The notes beneath the pieces were generated by a model. The model saw only the letters and a list, made by a program, of their open reading frames with translations. It did no database searches and was not told the DNA's origin. DNA of 64,000 nt from contig JADYZP010000042.1 in assembly GCA_020853025.1 (NCBI GenBank), positions 176,917-240,916 of the forward strand, written 5' to 3'. Shown piece after piece: positions 50,640 through 59,169 of the stretch; position 1 is the first letter of the stretch; each line of letters begins with the position of its first letter. This DNA comes from Burkholderiales bacterium. Its GTDB lineage: Bacteria; Pseudomonadota; Gammaproteobacteria; Burkholderiales; Casimicrobiaceae. The position numbers and the translations under genes are program-made.

Positions 50640-52226
50640 CACTGAATCGAGTCAAGTATGCCAAAACATGGGCGAGCGCTGGCATGATCGCAAATGTGGA
50701 TAAGTGCGCGCATGCCGCGATGGCCAAGCGACCGGCGCGAGTGAGGTAGTAGCGGTAGAGGTGTGTTGGCGGCACACTTGAGCAGGTCGAGGACACGCAA
50801 GCGGGCGCAGTTGGCGCGACCGCTTGGAATGGAAGCCGAGGGGTCGGGCAGGAGGTGCTGCAGATCGCAGCGCGCCAAGCCGTGGATGTTGAGCTCGGGA
50901 TGTTGCACCGCGCGCAGCGGTGCCTGATCGTTGCGATCGAAGATCACTTCAGGCCCTTGAAAGAACCGTCGCCGTCGGGCTTGGGGTGGGTGATGCGCTC
51001 GAGCAAACGCTGGCCGCCGCTGTGGTCGTCCAGGCTGGAGAGGGACTCGAGGTACCCGCGATTGCAGCCGAGCAATATCTCGCACAGATCGATGAGCCTG
51101 TAAATCGACTTCTTCAACGGAGCGACCTCGCGCGTGGTGCGTCCGTTGCCGTGTTGCACCTTGCGGTGGTGCTTGAAGAACGAGGCATCGTTGGTGGTGG
51201 TCTAAATGCGCAGGTTGCGGGCGAACTTGTCCGGACAGCTTGACCGAACAAGACCTCAGCCTGTGCTTGATGCAGGTGCCTTCGATGCGAATGCGCAGGC
51301 GCGAGCGGAGTTCGGCGGTCAGCTGCGGGGTGATCTTCTCCCCCAGGAAGGTAGCCACCTGCTCGGCCTTGACCGCCAGCACCGCCTCGCGAGCGATCTG
51401 CGCGTAGAGCGGCGCCAGAATCTGTCCGCTCTTGAACACCAGGTCGGTGGAGTACTCCACCTGCAAGATGCTCCAGTGGTAGGTTTGCGCGAACACCTCA
51501 AGCACCGAGCAGCACAACTTGACGTAGCGATCGAGGTGGCGATGCAGCAGTTCGGGGTTCAGGCCATCGGCTAATTCTTGCGCCCGCGCCCAGTCGCCGA
51601 TACGCACGAAGGCGTTGTCGGCGGTGGCGAAGCCAATCCCCTCGCGCGCCAGGCGTTGGGCCAGCCAACTATGGCCGTTGCAGTACACCTGCAAGCGGAA
51701 CGGACAGTAGGTGGGCGCGCGCACGTAGATAAGTCCCAGCTCGCGGTCCATCCAGTAGAAGTAGTAGTGCAGGCACTTGGTGGGGTCGAGTCGCAGAATG
51801 GTGGGGCCGCTGGCCTTATCGTGCCGAGGTTTGTAGGTCGCGCACGTTTCCATCACCGAAATCCCGTGCACCAATCCCGGCGCATCGCCGCGCGCGGCAA
51901 GCACCCTGGCGACGACGTCTTCCTTGCGCACGTTTCGGCAGGCGATATGCTCGCTGACCGCACCGTGCTGTTGCGCCAACGCCTGTGCGCCATCGCGAAT
52001 CCGCGCTCACGCAGCGGCAGCGCGCGAGCTGCCGAACTGCGGCAACGCGCGAACTGCGCAACTGCGGATAGTCGAAGATGCGAATACCGGCCGCGCGGGT
52101 GCAGGAAGCTGGTCATGCCATCGGCGTAACGCGCACCCGGGGAAGCGTGCCGGTTATGACCATGCGGTCGTAGCACGACAGTATGCCCGCTAGGTTCTCC
52201 GAGTAGCGCGTAGTCAGCAGTTCCAT
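50640..52226 (-). pseudogene. Multiply frameshifted gene of an uncharacterised protein family
   Basis: Pieces of one long protein appear in three frames: ELLTTRYSENLAGILSCYD (from 52226), then ADGMTSFLHPRG, IRIFDYPQLR, a long intact middle from VRKEDVVARVL through KCLHYYFYWMDRELGLIYV and YHWSILQVEYSTDLVF to GTCIKHRLRS, then REVAPLKKSIYRLIDL and LLGCNRGYLE in another frame, then RYYLTRAGRLAIAACAHLST. I remember a multi-copy proteobacterial family with this order but know of no assigned function. At least four frame changes make the gene dead. It is GC-rich and lies between the two AT-rich binding-protein genes. The C-terminal limit is approximate. Confidence 0.7.
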
Positions 52227-52353
52227 CACTCCCTCCGCTTCGGTGTGCCTCTACTCTGCGCAAGACTACTCCCCGGTTTGGTTCTGGCTTGTCCGGCTTA
52301 GAATGTTAATGAATCCCGCGGTATGCTAGGAACCTCACGCGCGCGCCCAGCCC

Positions 52354-52389
52354 AAGCACGCAACGCCTCAAGAAGCCTCCGGTGCGATG
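52354..52389. repeat. 36-base duplicate of a segment of the 2Fe-2S subunit gene
   Basis: AAGCACGCAACGCCTCAAGA and the 16 bases after it match 56630-56665 (AAGCACGCAACACCTCAAGG and onward) with about four differences, in the same orientation. At 56630 the segment encodes the HRTLLEVLRAL part of the ferredoxin-like subunit; at 52354 the surrounding frame is broken. It is either a duplicated scrap or the remnant of another such gene. The remaining bases 52227-52603 hold no gene I can support. Confidence 0.6.
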
Positions 52390-52603
52390 TGGAATCGACA
52401 ATCACCTGATCGAAATCTCAGCGTTACTCACCAAATTCCAAACCGAGGTGTCTCATTCTCATTGACACATTCCACTTTCTCACCCTTATCAGGTGGCCCC
52501 TAAGTCATGCCACTTTCAACTTTCCTTACATCACATCAATTGAACTTTCATGCGAGTTGTTCTCACCGATGTGGCATTTACGGCAGCAACTTCGTCTGCA
52601 AAC

Positions 52604-53641
52604 TTACTTACGTTTCTTCAAATATTGTTCAATGGGCCCCCTATCAAACATCACATTCACATCAGGAACTTTATCAATCCTCCCCGTAGCCTTTAAAAAC
52701 TTGCCCATATCACTTAGCGTCGAGCCTAGATGTGTATCCGGGTATAGGCCTAGACCGTATTTTGGATCAACCTGTTGTTCATATGGCGGAAGGTATGTCT
52801 TTTCATAGATTTGCTTGGCCACTTCTTCTTTTATGTCCATTCGGGTGGCCATTTCTTTCACCGCTGGTGTTGGATCCGTCTTAAGATGATCGGTAGCTTT
52901 ATCAAGTGCGCGTAAAAACCGCTGAAGCGTTTCTGGATGCTTTTCAATAAACTCCTTCCTTGCCAGCCAAACCCCTGTCCCTGGAACATCTACATCTGCG
53001 TCTGTAAACAGTACCTTGCCATTTCTTTCAGCGAGCTTACTCAGCCACGGTTCCCATATATATACTGCGTCAATATCTTTCTTTTCAAAGGCGGGTATCA
53101 TAGCGACTGGCAATAAATGCATAACTTTAACGTCAGATTCCTTTATTCTGAATTTTTCGAGGACTTTTGCAAAAGCGTAATATGCTGAAGTGCCTTTCGT
53201 TATTGCGACAGTTTTCCCCCGTAAATCATTTCCAGTATTTATGCCTGCATCCTTCCGTACAACGAGACCTTCCGTCTTTGGTCCATCCCCATCAATCATT
53301 ATGATCTTCCATTCAATCCCCTGTGCAAAACCAATCACAACAGGCGCAAGCCACATATAGCCGACATCGATACTATTCGACTCGAATGCAGAAAACATTG
53401 GCGGACCTGCCGCGAAATAGGAATACTTGGGGGAAAGTCCTTCCTTCTCAAACAGCCCTAGCTCCTTTGCAGCATAAAAGCGCATCTCCTCTGCCGGTTG
53501 CCAGCCTATTCGAATCGGAGATTCTCCCTGTGCCATCACTTCACCCCATGCCACAATCCCCACCAAAACAGCTGTAATGGCACCCATGAAAGAAAGGCCA
53601 AAAAACTTTTTGGCACGTACCGCCATTTTTCGCCCAATCAT
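52604..53641 (-). CDS. Second TauA/SsuA-like substrate-binding protein
   Basis: A 345-residue binding protein paralogous to the one at 49546: signal peptide (SFMGAITAVLVGIVAWGEVMAQ), PIRIGWQPAEEMRFYAA, AGPPMFSAFESNSIDVGYM, KKDIDAVYIWEPWLSK. It is AT-rich. It has no permease or ATPase of its own directly beside it, so it likely shares the transporter at 47453-49055 or works with a distant one. It lies downstream of the Mo-hydroxylase operon on the same strand, 287 bases after its last gene. AAAGGA precedes the ATG. Confidence 0.9.
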   Translation of the reverse strand: MIGRKMAVRAKKFFGLSFMGAITAVLVGIVAWGEVMAQGESPIRIGWQPAEEMRFYAAKELGLFEKEGLSPKYSYFAAGPPMFSAFESNSIDVGYMWLAPVVIGFAQGIEWKIIMIDGDGPKTEGLVVRKDAGINTGNDLRGKTVAITKGTSAYYAFAKVLEKFRIKESDVKVMHLLPVAMIPAFEKKDIDAVYIWEPWLSKLAERNGKVLFTDADVDVPGTGVWLARKEFIEKHPETLQRFLRALDKATDHLKTDPTPAVKEMATRMDIKEEVAKQIYEKTYLPPYEQQVDPKYGLGLYPDTHLGSTLSDMGKFLKATGRIDKVPDVNVMFDRGPIEQYLKKRK

Positions 53642-53928
53642 GTTGTATTCCTTTCGATTGTTGTTTATGTTTCCTGAAGGTTAGATACACGCCGCTTCCC
53701 ACCCACCGGGTTTTCCCGGCGACGAGCAAAGCGAAACACAACAGCGCGGCCATTCATCGTCGGCCACCGCCCGCGCCGGTCAGTGTCTAAACTTCAGTTA
53801 CCCACGACCGCTCTTTTCTTGTTACCCCTTTTTACTAGAATCCATTCTTTTCTGTTCTCGCTTTCTTCCAAGATTCGATTTCAGAAACCGTGGCTCAATA
53901 TGGTTCGACATTAGTGGAGCCGTTGTGT
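53642..53928. other. Intergenic region with a GC-rich patch and hairpin
   Basis: An AT-rich spacer between the binding protein and the Mo-hydroxylase, with a GC-rich patch at about 53690-53800. The patch includes the hairpin CCGGG-TTTT-CCCGG (53706-53719) and may be debris of a mobile element. The promoter of the binding-protein gene presumably lies here. I see no gene. Confidence 0.4.
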
Positions 53929-56244
53929 TTATTCCTTCTCACGTAGAGCGTTGACCACCTTTTCAGGGGTGATCGGAAGTTCCGCTATGCGCACTCCAAT
54001 GGCGTCGGCTACCGCGTTTGCTATTGCTGCGGCCACGGGTGTCAGCGCAGCCTCTCCTATACCCTTCGCGCCAAATGGCCCGAGGCCACTGCCCGACTCG
54101 AGAATAATGCACTTCACTTGGGGAACATCCATAGCTGTCGGAATCAGATATTCACTCAATGACGGCGTCATCAATCTACCCTCTTTGTAGATCATCTCCT
54201 CGCTCAATGCGTATCCTTGGCCCTGCACGGCGCCCCCTTCGATCTGCCCTTCCACTGCTGCCGGGTTGATCGCCCGGCCCACATCGTGGGCGCCGACGCT
54301 TTTAATCACCGTAATCTCTCCTGTTTCGGTATCCACGGTGAGCTCGATCGCATGCGCGCCGTAGCTAAAATCGGGGTGCACCTGACCTTGTCCCGTTTCG
54401 GGATTAAGTTTCTCCGTAAACGGCGCGCAGAACATCGCGAGCTCCGAACAATGAATCCCCTCAGCCGCGCAGATCCTAACAAGATCTCGGAAAGCCATCG
54501 ACTGCGCAGGATCGTCGGCCACGAAGACTTTCGAAAATGCCATGTCGATATCATCTGGTGGCACATTAAACGCTTTGGCGGCACGCTGCGCCAGGCGCCT
54601 TCGTACCGCCTCTGCGGCTTGCCGGATCGCATTTCCTGTCATGTATAACGCGCGCGTCGCAGTCGTGGTGCCCGCCAGCGGCGTGACCGCCGAATCGCTA
54701 TTGTAAACAGCCACATCCTGCAGAGTGACGCCGAGCACTTCGGCCGCGATCTGCGCCAGCGCAGAAACCTGCCCTGCGCCTATATCGGTGACCCCGGAAC
54801 GTACAGTGACAGTACCATCACGTTCGACCCCGACCCAGCCCTCGGAGGTGTCATGCAGCGAAGTGAGGCGCCCATAGCCCTGCAGGCACGCTGCGACACC
54901 GCGACCGATCTTGATAGGACCAGAAACCTCGACAGGTTCGCCCAGTGCTGTCCATGCTTGGTCGACGCACTGTTCGGTCCAGATCGCGCTCGGAACGACC
55001 ACGCCAGTTGCGGTGCGGTCGCCCGCGCGCATGTAATTCTTCCGCCGGAACTTCACGGGATCCATTCCGATCGCCTTAGCCACCTCATCCATCTGCTGTT
55101 CGTACGCCACGCAAGCTTGCGCTGCTCCAAACCCGCGGAAGGCGCTGGTATACATATTGTTGGTCGCTACTGCCTTCGCATCCGCGATGAGATTGTCGAT
55201 CTTGTAAGGTCCAGGCGCCGCCGTAGCTGCGTACACCATCACGGAGGGACTCAGGAAGACATAGGCACCGGCGTCGGCAATGAACTTAGCCTCAAGCGCC
55301 GTGATCGTACCGTCATTCTTGACACCAGTGCGATACGTCATCACAAACGGGTGGCGCTTGCCGTGACCGACGAAGGAATCCTCGCGCGTGTATTCAAGAC
55401 GAACCGGCCGGCGCGTCGCCAGAGCGAGAAGCGCCAGATAGATCTCCACGGTGACGTCCTCTTTACCGCCAAAGCCGCCACCAACGAGTGCGCCCCTGAT
55501 TCGTACTCGGTTATACGGAAGCCCGACGGCATCCGCCACAACACGAAAGTGCTCGATGACCTGGGTCGACACATGGATATTGATGACGTCGTTCTCATCG
55601 ATCCAGGAAAGCCCAACTTCCGGTTCCAAGAACGCGTGCTCGATGAATTGAGTACGATAGACTCTTTCCACAATGACGTCAGCGGTTTCGAATCCGTGCT
55701 TGACATCGCCCTTGCGAACCATTTGGGACGCGACGACGTTGCCGACGCCCTGAACAAGTGGCGCCTCAGGTTTCAGCGCTTCTATCGGGTCGAACACGCC
55801 CGGGAGCGGTTCGTACTCGGGCTCGATCAGGGTCATCGCCCGTTCGGCGATATCTCGGCTCTCGGAGGCGATCAGTGCCAGCGGTTCGCCGAAGTAGCGC
55901 ACACGATCATGAACCAGTATCGGCTGTCCGGTATTCTGGCCCCAACTGCCGGTCTGACCGGGGATATCCGTCGACACCATATGCTTCGGCACGTCAGCGC
56001 CTGTGAGCACGCATACAACTCCAGGAAGTGCCCGTGCCTTCGTCACGTCGAGTCGCCGCAGGTTGGCACTGGCGACGGTGCTGCGGAGCACCTTGGCGTG
56101 CAGCATGTCAGGCATCACATAATCGCCGGCGTATCGCGTCGAACCCACTGCCTTGCCCTTTGCGTCAATACGCTCCAAGGGCCGGCCGACCTGGCGAGAT
56201 CCCGTTTCGAGATGCGTTGCAGGTATCTTGACAGTTGTGCTCAT
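53929..56244 (-). CDS. Mo-hydroxylase (xanthine dehydrogenase family) molybdopterin-binding subunit, enzyme 2
   Basis: A 771-residue catalytic subunit. Canonical loops are present: ALVGGGFGGKEDVTVEIYLA, TSAFRGFGAAQACVAYEQQM (with the Arg that contacts substrate in many members), DIGAGQVSALAQIAAEVLG and the C-terminal FGAKGIGEAALTP holding the catalytic glutamate. It hydroxylates an N-heterocycle, aldehyde or acyl-CoA at a carbon using water, passing electrons to 2Fe-2S and FAD subunits. Start ATG 56244 overlaps the 2Fe-2S gene stop. The substrate is unknown. It is the last of the six Mo-enzyme genes. Confidence 0.93.
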   Translation of the reverse strand: MSTTVKIPATHLETGSRQVGRPLERIDAKGKAVGSTRYAGDYVMPDMLHAKVLRSTVASANLRRLDVTKARALPGVVCVLTGADVPKHMVSTDIPGQTGSWGQNTGQPILVHDRVRYFGEPLALIASESRDIAERAMTLIEPEYEPLPGVFDPIEALKPEAPLVQGVGNVVASQMVRKGDVKHGFETADVIVERVYRTQFIEHAFLEPEVGLSWIDENDVINIHVSTQVIEHFRVVADAVGLPYNRVRIRGALVGGGFGGKEDVTVEIYLALLALATRRPVRLEYTREDSFVGHGKRHPFVMTYRTGVKNDGTITALEAKFIADAGAYVFLSPSVMVYAATAAPGPYKIDNLIADAKAVATNNMYTSAFRGFGAAQACVAYEQQMDEVAKAIGMDPVKFRRKNYMRAGDRTATGVVVPSAIWTEQCVDQAWTALGEPVEVSGPIKIGRGVAACLQGYGRLTSLHDTSEGWVGVERDGTVTVRSGVTDIGAGQVSALAQIAAEVLGVTLQDVAVYNSDSAVTPLAGTTTATRALYMTGNAIRQAAEAVRRRLAQRAAKAFNVPPDDIDMAFSKVFVADDPAQSMAFRDLVRICAAEGIHCSELAMFCAPFTEKLNPETGQGQVHPDFSYGAHAIELTVDTETGEITVIKSVGAHDVGRAINPAAVEGQIEGGAVQGQGYALSEEMIYKEGRLMTPSLSEYLIPTAMDVPQVKCIILESGSGLGPFGAKGIGEAALTPVAAAIANAVADAIGVRIAELPITPEKVVNALREKE

Positions 56245-56726
56245 CTCAAGACTCCGCCGGAGCGCGTCAACACCATCTCGCGGACTGCTTCGAAAATCTT
56301 CGTGTAGCCGGTACATCGGCACAAATTTCCACTCAGCGCGAAGCGGATCTCATCGTCGCTTGGATTCGGAGTTTTGCGCAGCAGGGACTCGCTGGCGATG
56401 ATCACACCTGGCGTACAGAACCCACACTGAATCGCGCCGTTCCTAGCGAAAGCCGCCTGCAACGGGTGCGGATTGTTGGAATTACCTAGACCTGCCACGG
56501 TGGTGATGGCACGACCCTCGACGGTCCACGCCAAGGTGAGGCAGCTATCGATTGCCTCGCCATCGACAAGCACCGCGCAAGCACCGCAATCACCCTTTTC
56601 GCACCCGCATTTTACATCTACATACCCTAAAGCACGCAACACCTCAAGGAGCGTCCGGTGCGATGGGATAGTCGTGCAATGCTGCCTTTCGTTAACCTCG
56701 AATACAATCGCTTTCTCTCGCATCAT
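56241..56726 (-). CDS. Mo-hydroxylase 2Fe-2S subunit, enzyme 2
   Basis: A 161-residue iron-sulfur subunit. The plant-ferredoxin-type cluster is KCGCEKGDCGACAVLVDG with a later Cys, and the second cluster CGFCTPGVIIASESLL and NLCRCTGYTKIFEA, all eight cysteines present. It hands electrons from the molybdenum site to FAD. ATG 56726 overlaps the FAD-subunit stop, and its own stop overlaps the catalytic-subunit start, so the three subunits are made in fixed ratio. Confidence 0.95.
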   Translation of the reverse strand: MMREKAIVFEVNERQHCTTIPSHRTLLEVLRALGYVDVKCGCEKGDCGACAVLVDGEAIDSCLTLAWTVEGRAITTVAGLGNSNNPHPLQAAFARNGAIQCGFCTPGVIIASESLLRKTPNPSDDEIRFALSGNLCRCTGYTKIFEAVREMVLTRSGGVLR

Positions 56727-57607
56727 GACACCTCGGTCGCTAAGTGTAGATCTGCCCACGCACCGGCGACGAGCCGCCTCGTCAACATGTGCACTGCGTG
56801 GCGCCGATAGTCGGCCGACGCGCGAATATCGTCGATGGGCTGACATTCTTCCGCAGCCTTCAGGCTCGCTTCCTCGATGAGCTCCACTGTCAATGTTGAT
56901 CCCTCGAGCATCGCCTCCGCAGCGCGAGCTCGCATAACGATCGGCGCGACTGCACCCAGCGCAACACGAGCTTTGGTGCACACGCCGTTGGCGGCGCCCA
57001 GCGTAACGGCGACACCTGTCACGGTGATAGCGTCCCCCTTGCGCCGTGCTAATTTGTAGAATCGATTAGCGCACTTCGCACCCGGTACGTCCCACGATAT
57101 CGCCGTAATCAATTCGTCGGGACGACGAACGTCCTGCTTAAAGCCGGTGAAATAGTCTGCAAGCGGCACCGTGCGGAATCCGGACGCGTTGGTCAGCACC
57201 ACATCCGCATCTAGTGAAAGCAGCGGTGGGACGAGGTCAGCGGCCGGCGAACCGCACGCGATATTTCCGGCGACGGTTGCCACGTTACGCACCATCTGCC
57301 CCGCGAACACCTCCGCGGACGCGGCGAGTGCAGCACCATGTTCGGCGACCTGATTCGAGCGAAGGATATCGCTCACTGTGGTCCTGGAGCCGATCGTTAT
57401 GCGTGGCCCTAGGATCTCGATCCGGCGCAACTCGTTGATGCGAGCCAGGCTAATCAACCGCTCCGGCACAACGCGACGCGCACGGATGTCGACCATCAGG
57501 CTAGAACCACCTGCGAGCGTCAAAGTCTCAATGCCGTCACTCCGAGCCAAGGCAAGGACCGCCTCGTCGAGGGAGTTTGGCATTTCCAAATCAAACTCGG
57601 CGAACAT
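56723..57607 (-). CDS. Mo-hydroxylase FAD-binding subunit, enzyme 2
   Basis: A 294-residue FAD subunit (CoxM/XdhB type). The FAD loops are LAGGSSLMVDIRARR and TVAGNIACGSPAADLVPPLLSLDA (57218-57289), and a C-terminal CO_deh_flav_C domain follows. It lacks the 4Fe-4S insertion of 4-hydroxybenzoyl-CoA reductase, so ordinary hydroxylation rather than reductive dehydroxylation is expected. It starts 92 bases after the preceding 2Fe-2S gene of enzyme 1. Confidence 0.92.
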   Translation of the reverse strand: MFAEFDLEMPNSLDEAVLALARSDGIETLTLAGGSSLMVDIRARRVVPERLISLARINELRRIEILGPRITIGSRTTVSDILRSNQVAEHGAALAASAEVFAGQMVRNVATVAGNIACGSPAADLVPPLLSLDADVVLTNASGFRTVPLADYFTGFKQDVRRPDELITAISWDVPGAKCANRFYKLARRKGDAITVTGVAVTLGAANGVCTKARVALGAVAPIVMRARAAEAMLEGSTLTVELIEEASLKAAEECQPIDDIRASADYRRHAVHMLTRRLVAGAWADLHLATEVS

Positions 57608-57699
57608 ATGTCAACTAGTCCTATCGTTGCAAAACCATAGAAAACTGAACGGCAGACGCAATAGCCAGCAACTATCGAGACTCACGTAACCAGGTGACA

Positions 57700-58176
57700 T
57701 CATGACAGTTCCGCCTTTTCGCCGGCGACCATGATGGCCCGCACGATGGAGGCATACCCGGTACATCGACAGAGCGAGCCGCGCATGTGGTCGCGCACCT
57801 CCTGCTCGGTCGGCCGCGGCTTCTCGTCGAGTAAGGCCCGGCCCATCATCACCATCCCCGGCGTGCAGAATCCGCATTGCACGGCCGAGTTGTCGAGGAA
57901 CGCCTCCTGCACCGGATCGAGCTGGTTCCCCTTGGCAAGGCCCTCTATCGTCACCACTTTGCACCCGTCGACCGATACCGCCAGCTTCAGGCACGATAGC
58001 GTCGGCGCGCCGTCGACCTGAACGGTGCAGGCTCCGCATTCGCCTATACCGCAGCCGTACTTCGTGCCGGTCAAACTTTCCTGGTCGCGGAGTACGTTGA
58101 GCAGCAGATCGTTGGGATAAACCGCCAGTTCTCGGGCTTCGCCGTTAATCGTGAACCGCACTGTCTGACGCTTCAT
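57700..58176 (-). CDS. Mo-hydroxylase 2Fe-2S subunit, enzyme 1
   Basis: A 158-residue iron-sulfur subunit with KYGCGIGECGACTVQVDG, then CGFCTPGMVMMGRALL and SLCRCTGYASIVRA, giving both 2Fe-2S clusters. GGAGGGGAAAGG precedes ATG 58176, which overlaps the FAD-subunit stop. It is the electron carrier for the catalytic subunit at 59170. It is only moderately similar to the 2Fe-2S protein of enzyme 2, so the two enzymes are not recent duplicates. Confidence 0.95.
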   Translation of the reverse strand: MKRQTVRFTINGEARELAVYPNDLLLNVLRDQESLTGTKYGCGIGECGACTVQVDGAPTLSCLKLAVSVDGCKVVTIEGLAKGNQLDPVQEAFLDNSAVQCGFCTPGMVMMGRALLDEKPRPTEQEVRDHMRGSLCRCTGYASIVRAIMVAGEKAELS

Positions 58177-59078
58177 TGCCTTTCCCCTCCTCGGGCACGC
58201 TGCCATGCAGCGCCGAGCGCATCCTTGACGGCCACTCCGGCCACATGCGTGCGGTACTCCTTGGTGCTCCGCACATCCGTGATCGGCTTGACATCCTCTT
58301 CGACGGCGCGTGCCGCATCCGCCAGCGTCTTTGCATCGATCCGCCGGCCCGCCAGGTACTGTTCGGCGGTGTACGCCCGCATAGGGGTCGCGGCGACCGC
58401 ACCCACCGCGATCCGGCACTCCGAGACGCGGTCATCCTTCCGAACGAGCTTGACGGCCGCGGAGACCTTCGAGATGTCGGCCGCGACGCGGCCGATCTTC
58501 ACGAACGCGCTACCCGTGCCCGCCGCGGTCTTCGGCAATCGGACGGCAACCATTACCTCATCCTCGCGCATCACGGTCCTCCCTGGGCCCACGAAGAATT
58601 CGTCCAGTGGAACGGTCCGTCTACTGCCCTCGCACGACGCGAGCTCCACCGCACCGTCGAACGCAAAGAGTGCCGGTGCCGTGTCAGCAGCCGGGGATGC
58701 GTTGCAGAGGTTCCCGCCGATTGTTCCCATGATCATCACCGGTACGGTGCTGAACGCATCGCAGGACTCGGCGAGCGCGGTGTAGCGCTCGCGAACCCCG
58801 ACGCCGTTCGCGAGCGTCCGGATACTCGTCGCCGCGCCCACTATCAGCATGCCGTCCTTCACCGCCATGCCCATGAGCTCGGGCACCCGCGTAATATCGA
58901 TAAGGCGGGCCGGCTGCGTGCGTTCGAGCTTTATCTGTACGAGTAGATCGGTACCGCCGGCCAGCAACCGAGTGCCCTTTGCGTTGTGCTCCAGCTCGCG
59001 CAAGACGGCCTCGAGGCTGGTCGGTTGTCGGACGTCGAATTCCGGCACAATGATCCGAGTGTTCGTTGTCTGGTACAT
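58173..59078 (-). CDS. Mo-hydroxylase FAD-binding subunit, enzyme 1
   Basis: A 301-residue FAD subunit with FAD-binding loops LLAGGTDLLVQIKLER and GTIGGNLCNASPAADTAPALFA (58673-58738), and a normal C-terminal domain. No 4Fe-4S insertion. ATG 59078 was chosen (MYQTTNTRI) because it gives the usual distance to the first strand; ATG 59096 would add six residues. It lies 91 bases after the catalytic-subunit gene and overlaps the 2Fe-2S gene by four bases. Confidence 0.92.
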   Translation of the reverse strand: MYQTTNTRIIVPEFDVRQPTSLEAVLRELEHNAKGTRLLAGGTDLLVQIKLERTQPARLIDITRVPELMGMAVKDGMLIVGAATSIRTLANGVGVRERYTALAESCDAFSTVPVMIMGTIGGNLCNASPAADTAPALFAFDGAVELASCEGSRRTVPLDEFFVGPGRTVMREDEVMVAVRLPKTAAGTGSAFVKIGRVAADISKVSAAVKLVRKDDRVSECRIAVGAVAATPMRAYTAEQYLAGRRIDAKTLADAARAVEEDVKPITDVRSTKEYRTHVAGVAVKDALGAAWQRARGGERQ

Positions 59079-59169
59079 GGCTGCATGCTCTCTCATTCGG
59101 CGCGACGGCGCGGGCTTATCCAACCTTCGGTTCGCCGTGTCCCGTCGCTCGGCCAAAAATTTGCTTGAC

